Positions 4,330 to 6,828 of a DNA stretch of 6,828 nt are shown here, in pieces; position 1 is the first letter of the stretch, and the number at the start of each line of letters is the position of its first letter. The notes under the pieces were generated by a model, which made no database searches, was not told the DNA's origin, and saw only the letters and a program-made list of their open reading frames with translations. Origin of the DNA: Methanobacteriota archaeon (GTDB taxonomy: Archaea > Thermoplasmatota > Poseidoniia > Poseidoniales > Thalassarchaeaceae); contig NYYK01000038.1 of NCBI GenBank assembly GCA_002685895.1, positions 17,924 through 24,751 of the forward strand, in the 5' to 3' direction. A program made the translations under genes and the position numbers.

Positions 4330-6828
4330 TCACACCTCTTTCTTGATGTACCAGTGCTCCGGACGTGGACCCAACGGCCGCTTCATCCAAAGTGGACGTC
4401 GCTCACCACGAGGGTGTACCTCTAATTTCCTCGCCCACTGGTTCCACTTTTTGTAATGGGCCATTGACTTCTGCCTGTCGACCTCAATGTCCCCATATTC
4501 TTCCCCCTCCTTAGGTCTTGAAAGCCATACTTTCTGCAACCAGCAATGTGCGCCGCTGATGGGGTCAGGTTGTACTGCGTGCGTAATATTCTGATGCACC
4601 CCCCCGTCACGCCACCAAATACGGTTGGTATCGGGATCATCTGACTCCCATGGTTGGACTCCGTTTACGGTTCTCATTCTCATCTTCCCATCACCACGGT
4701 CCTCGATTAGCACCTCATTGGTCAAAAATCGATTGCCTGCGTCCTGCTTTTGACGCCATCTGCCTATGTGGTGAGAGCAACCAATTACTCCTGGCTTTAT
4801 TGACTCTGTAACCCAGACCTTGTCAACAAACCAGCCTATTTCAGTCTGAATCTTCAATAATTCACCTTCCGCAACACCAAGTTTAGCAGCATCAGTAGGA
4901 TGTATCCAAATCGGATTCTTGTGAGCAATCTCAACTAACCATTTTGCATTGGCTGAACGAGAGTGAATATGCTGTGGCAATCTAAAGTTAGGAAGAAGAC
5001 AGTATTCATTCTCACCCTCCAAATTAGATGGATGAACATGGCTTTTTATTCGATAATGAGGGATGGCGTGTTCGGGATGCCCAAATTCAACCATGGTGTT
5101 AGAATAAAACTCCTGTTTACCGCTAGGGGTTGGCCATCCCTCTTTTTCATGCACTTTGTATACTGAAGGCTCAATCAAATATGCGCCATGCTTACGCATA
5201 TAATCGAGAGCAGACAAACCCTCCTTTTCTGCAGCCTCAGGAAGACCTGGTACATTCTCAAAAGTAAATTGATAGTACTCATCAATCGTTATTTTCTCAC
5301 CCTTTCTGTATGGACTCATGAAATGATCTCGAATCCCCATAGTTCCATCGTCAATTCTCCAAGATAGTTCAATCCAAAACTCATCTTCTTCCCAAACCTC
5401 ACCCGGATTAACCTCGTGAGTAAAATCAATTTCTTCCCCTTCCCTGCGAGCAAACTCACGAAGAACAGGTTGACGGAATGCCACCCATTTCCCAGCTTGA
5501 GTGGCGTAGGAATTGATATCATGGCGCTCAGAAGCGTGCCCCATTGGTAATACATAATCTGCAAGAAATGCAGTTTCATTCCAAGTTGGAGTCAGCGCCA
5601 CATGACAACCAATGGATTCCTCATTTTGCAACATCTCTATCCAAGAAAAACCGTCTGGATAGGTCCATACTGGGTTGAATACACGTGTAAAGTAAACATC
5701 CATAGTGCCACGACCCTCCTTTACCATATGAGGCAAAATATGGCTCATCTCATAATGGGAAAGTGTATATTCAGGGGGGAAATGCAACTCGTTCCAACCA
5801 TCAGGATTAGGTGGTTCATTGAACAGCGTTGGCTTGTACTTGGCCCATGAATTTGGTGCTGTTCCTCCTTCAGTGCCTACTGAACCAGTTAGTACATTCA
5901 AGAAATGAAGAGCCCGAGCCACTTGCCAACCCCCAAGATTGCCAATAGCAGCAGAACGCCAAACGTGTGCAGATAGTTGTGAGCCTGCTTCAGCAACAAT
6001 GTGACCAACTTCAATCACCTGCTCTACAGGAATTCGACACTCTTCGGCGGCGAACTCAGGTGTATATTCTGCGTACTCTACTTTCAGCAACTCGATGAAA
6101 CGTTCGAATGTTTTAGGCTCCTGTGGGTGAGCGGCTTCTAACCACATCTCCCAGTTGACCCAATTCTCTAGAAAATCTCTGTCGTAGGTGCCCTTTTCCA
6201 AAATCATCTTCGCCCAACTAAGAAAAAGAGCAGTTTCAGAACCAGGCCAAGTTGGAACCCAGTGATCTGCCATTGCGGCAGTATTGGATAAACGTGGGTC
6301 GATAACAATAAGTTTGGCACCATCCATCATCCCCTCAAGAATTCTCTGCGCATGCGGATTGAAATAATGCCCTGTTTCAAGGTGTGATGAAGTTAGAAGG
6401 ATTACCTTGGCATTAGCATGATCTGGCGATGGCCTGTCGTGTTTGTGCCAGAGTGCATAGCCAATTCTAGCACCTGATGAGCAGATATTGGTGTGACTGT
6501 TGTGCCCATCTACACCCCATGCTTTCAGCACTCTATTTGCATATCCTTCATGACCCGGCCTACCCACGTGGTAAACGACTCTATCCTTTGCCCCAGTCTT
6601 GAGGCTTTCACGGATTTTGCTGGAAATCTCATCGAGTGCCACTTCCCAAGTAATGGTTTCCCAATCTCCTGAGCCGCGTGCACCCTTCCTGCGCATTGGG
6701 TGGAGAATTCTCTCAGTATCCTTAATTTGATTTATTGTGGCTGGACCTTTAGCACAATTTTTTCCTCTACTTCCGGGGTGGTGTGGATTGCCCTCAAACT
6801 TAGTAACATCTCCTGAATCCTTGTCGAC
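4330..6828 (-). CDS. Molybdopterin (bis-MGD) oxidoreductase, DMSO-reductase superfamily (N-terminus beyond window edge)
   Basis: Catalytic subunit of a molybdenum or tungsten oxidoreductase; its substrate cannot be told from sequence. 832 residues are visible. Residues 1-28 end the N-terminal [4Fe-4S] domain: KFEGNPHHPGSRGK then NCAKG, with Cys25 as the last cluster ligand. The other three ligands and any Tat signal lie beyond the edge. Next comes the family's ILHPMRRKGARGSGDWETI-like linker (about 40-60). SHTNICSSGAR follows, with Cys116 at the usual metal-ligand position, as in the Nap/Psr/Phs/Arr group. VIDPRLSNTAAMADHWVPTW (about 175-194) and LTGSVGTEGGTAPNSW are cofactor-binding segments. 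The C-terminal molydopterin-dinucleotide-binding barrel spans roughly 605-770 (LLPNFRLPQHIHSRSANAKW, WIHPTDAAKLGVAEGEL, PGVIGCSHHIGRW). The ATG at 6696 is internal: the frame is open and conserved to the edge. Electron-transfer partners, if encoded nearby, would be to the right. Confidence 0.95.
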   Translation of the reverse strand, partial: VDKDSGDVTKFEGNPHHPGSRGKNCAKGPATINQIKDTERILHPMRRKGARGSGDWETITWEVALDEISSKIRESLKTGAKDRVVYHVGRPGHEGYANRVLKAWGVDGHNSHTNICSSGARIGYALWHKHDRPSPDHANAKVILLTSSHLETGHYFNPHAQRILEGMMDGAKLIVIDPRLSNTAAMADHWVPTWPGSETALFLSWAKMILEKGTYDRDFLENWVNWEMWLEAAHPQEPKTFERFIELLKVEYAEYTPEFAAEECRIPVEQVIEVGHIVAEAGSQLSAHVWRSAAIGNLGGWQVARALHFLNVLTGSVGTEGGTAPNSWAKYKPTLFNEPPNPDGWNELHFPPEYTLSHYEMSHILPHMVKEGRGTMDVYFTRVFNPVWTYPDGFSWIEMLQNEESIGCHVALTPTWNETAFLADYVLPMGHASERHDINSYATQAGKWVAFRQPVLREFARREGEEIDFTHEVNPGEVWEEDEFWIELSWRIDDGTMGIRDHFMSPYRKGEKITIDEYYQFTFENVPGLPEAAEKEGLSALDYMRKHGAYLIEPSVYKVHEKEGWPTPSGKQEFYSNTMVEFGHPEHAIPHYRIKSHVHPSNLEGENEYCLLPNFRLPQHIHSRSANAKWLVEIAHKNPIWIHPTDAAKLGVAEGELLKIQTEIGWFVDKVWVTESIKPGVIGCSHHIGRWRQKQDAGNRFLTNEVLIEDRGDGKMRMRTVNGVQPWESDDPDTNRIWWRDGGVHQNITHAVQPDPISGAHCWLQKVWLSRPKEGEEYGDIEVDRQKSMAHYKKWNQWARKLEVHPRGERRPLWMKRPLGPRPEHWYIKKEV

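Noticed and set aside
4265..4456. Plus-strand 63-codon frame
   Set aside because: It lies mostly antisense to the molybdoenzyme C-terminus and has no recognisable protein character. The minus-strand reading of 4174-4329 looks more protein-like.
4330..6696. Molybdoenzyme starting at ATG 6696
   Set aside because: The frame continues open to the edge and carries the conserved RGKxCAKG cluster motif upstream of that ATG.
6823..6828. GTCGAC (a SalI site) exactly at the window end, suggesting a cloning boundary
   Set aside because: A six-base match at one edge is easily chance, and no vector sequence or matching site is present at the other edge.
1..6828. CRISPR array, insertion sequence, tRNA or prophage genes
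   Set aside because: No regularly spaced repeats, terminal inverted repeats, transposase motifs or tRNA-like cloverleaf were found on reading both strands by eye.

Overview
The window looks archaeal, most likely a planktonic marine euryarchaeote of the Thermoplasmatota / Marine Group II type. The best evidence is a clear aTrm56, the SPOUT tRNA (cytidine-56) 2'-O-methyltransferase that is characteristic of archaea. Supporting signs are a TraB-family protein with C-terminal membrane helices, tight gene packing, GTG starts and moderate GC. The lineage below archaea is inference; no rRNA or other phylogenetic marker is present.

Layout. (1) Positions 1-2130, minus strand, read right to left: an unrecognised four-helix membrane protein, then trm56, then the N-terminal two thirds of carA (carbamoyl-phosphate synthase small subunit), which runs off the left edge. 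Gaps of 15 and 94 bases suggest one transcription unit, possibly with a second promoter before carA. (2) Positions 2131-2171: a 41-base divergent control region. (3) Positions 2172-4177, plus strand: folP (dihydropteroate synthase) and a TraB/PrgY-type protein, overlapping by an ATGA. (4) Positions 4174-6828, minus strand and convergent with (3): a large molybdopterin (bis-MGD) oxidoreductase whose N-terminus lies beyond the right edge. It is followed directly by a short reading frame encoding two hydrophobic stretches.

The left block joins RNA modification with pyrimidine/arginine precursor synthesis, and the central operon holds a folate enzyme; these are housekeeping functions. The right block is the accessory-like part: a redox enzyme of the DMSO-reductase superfamily with a probable cysteine molybdenum ligand and unknown substrate.

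Two genes are cut by the window edges, and their longest internal ATG-started frames would mislead. The molybdoenzyme continues open upstream of the ATG at 6696 and carries a conserved [4Fe-4S] cysteine there. carA starts with GTG at 788. No tRNA, rRNA, CRISPR array, insertion sequence or strong terminator was seen. The least explained items are the hydrophobic mini-frame after the molybdoenzyme stop codon, the membrane protein beside trm56, and the roughly 40-residue N-terminal extension of CarA.
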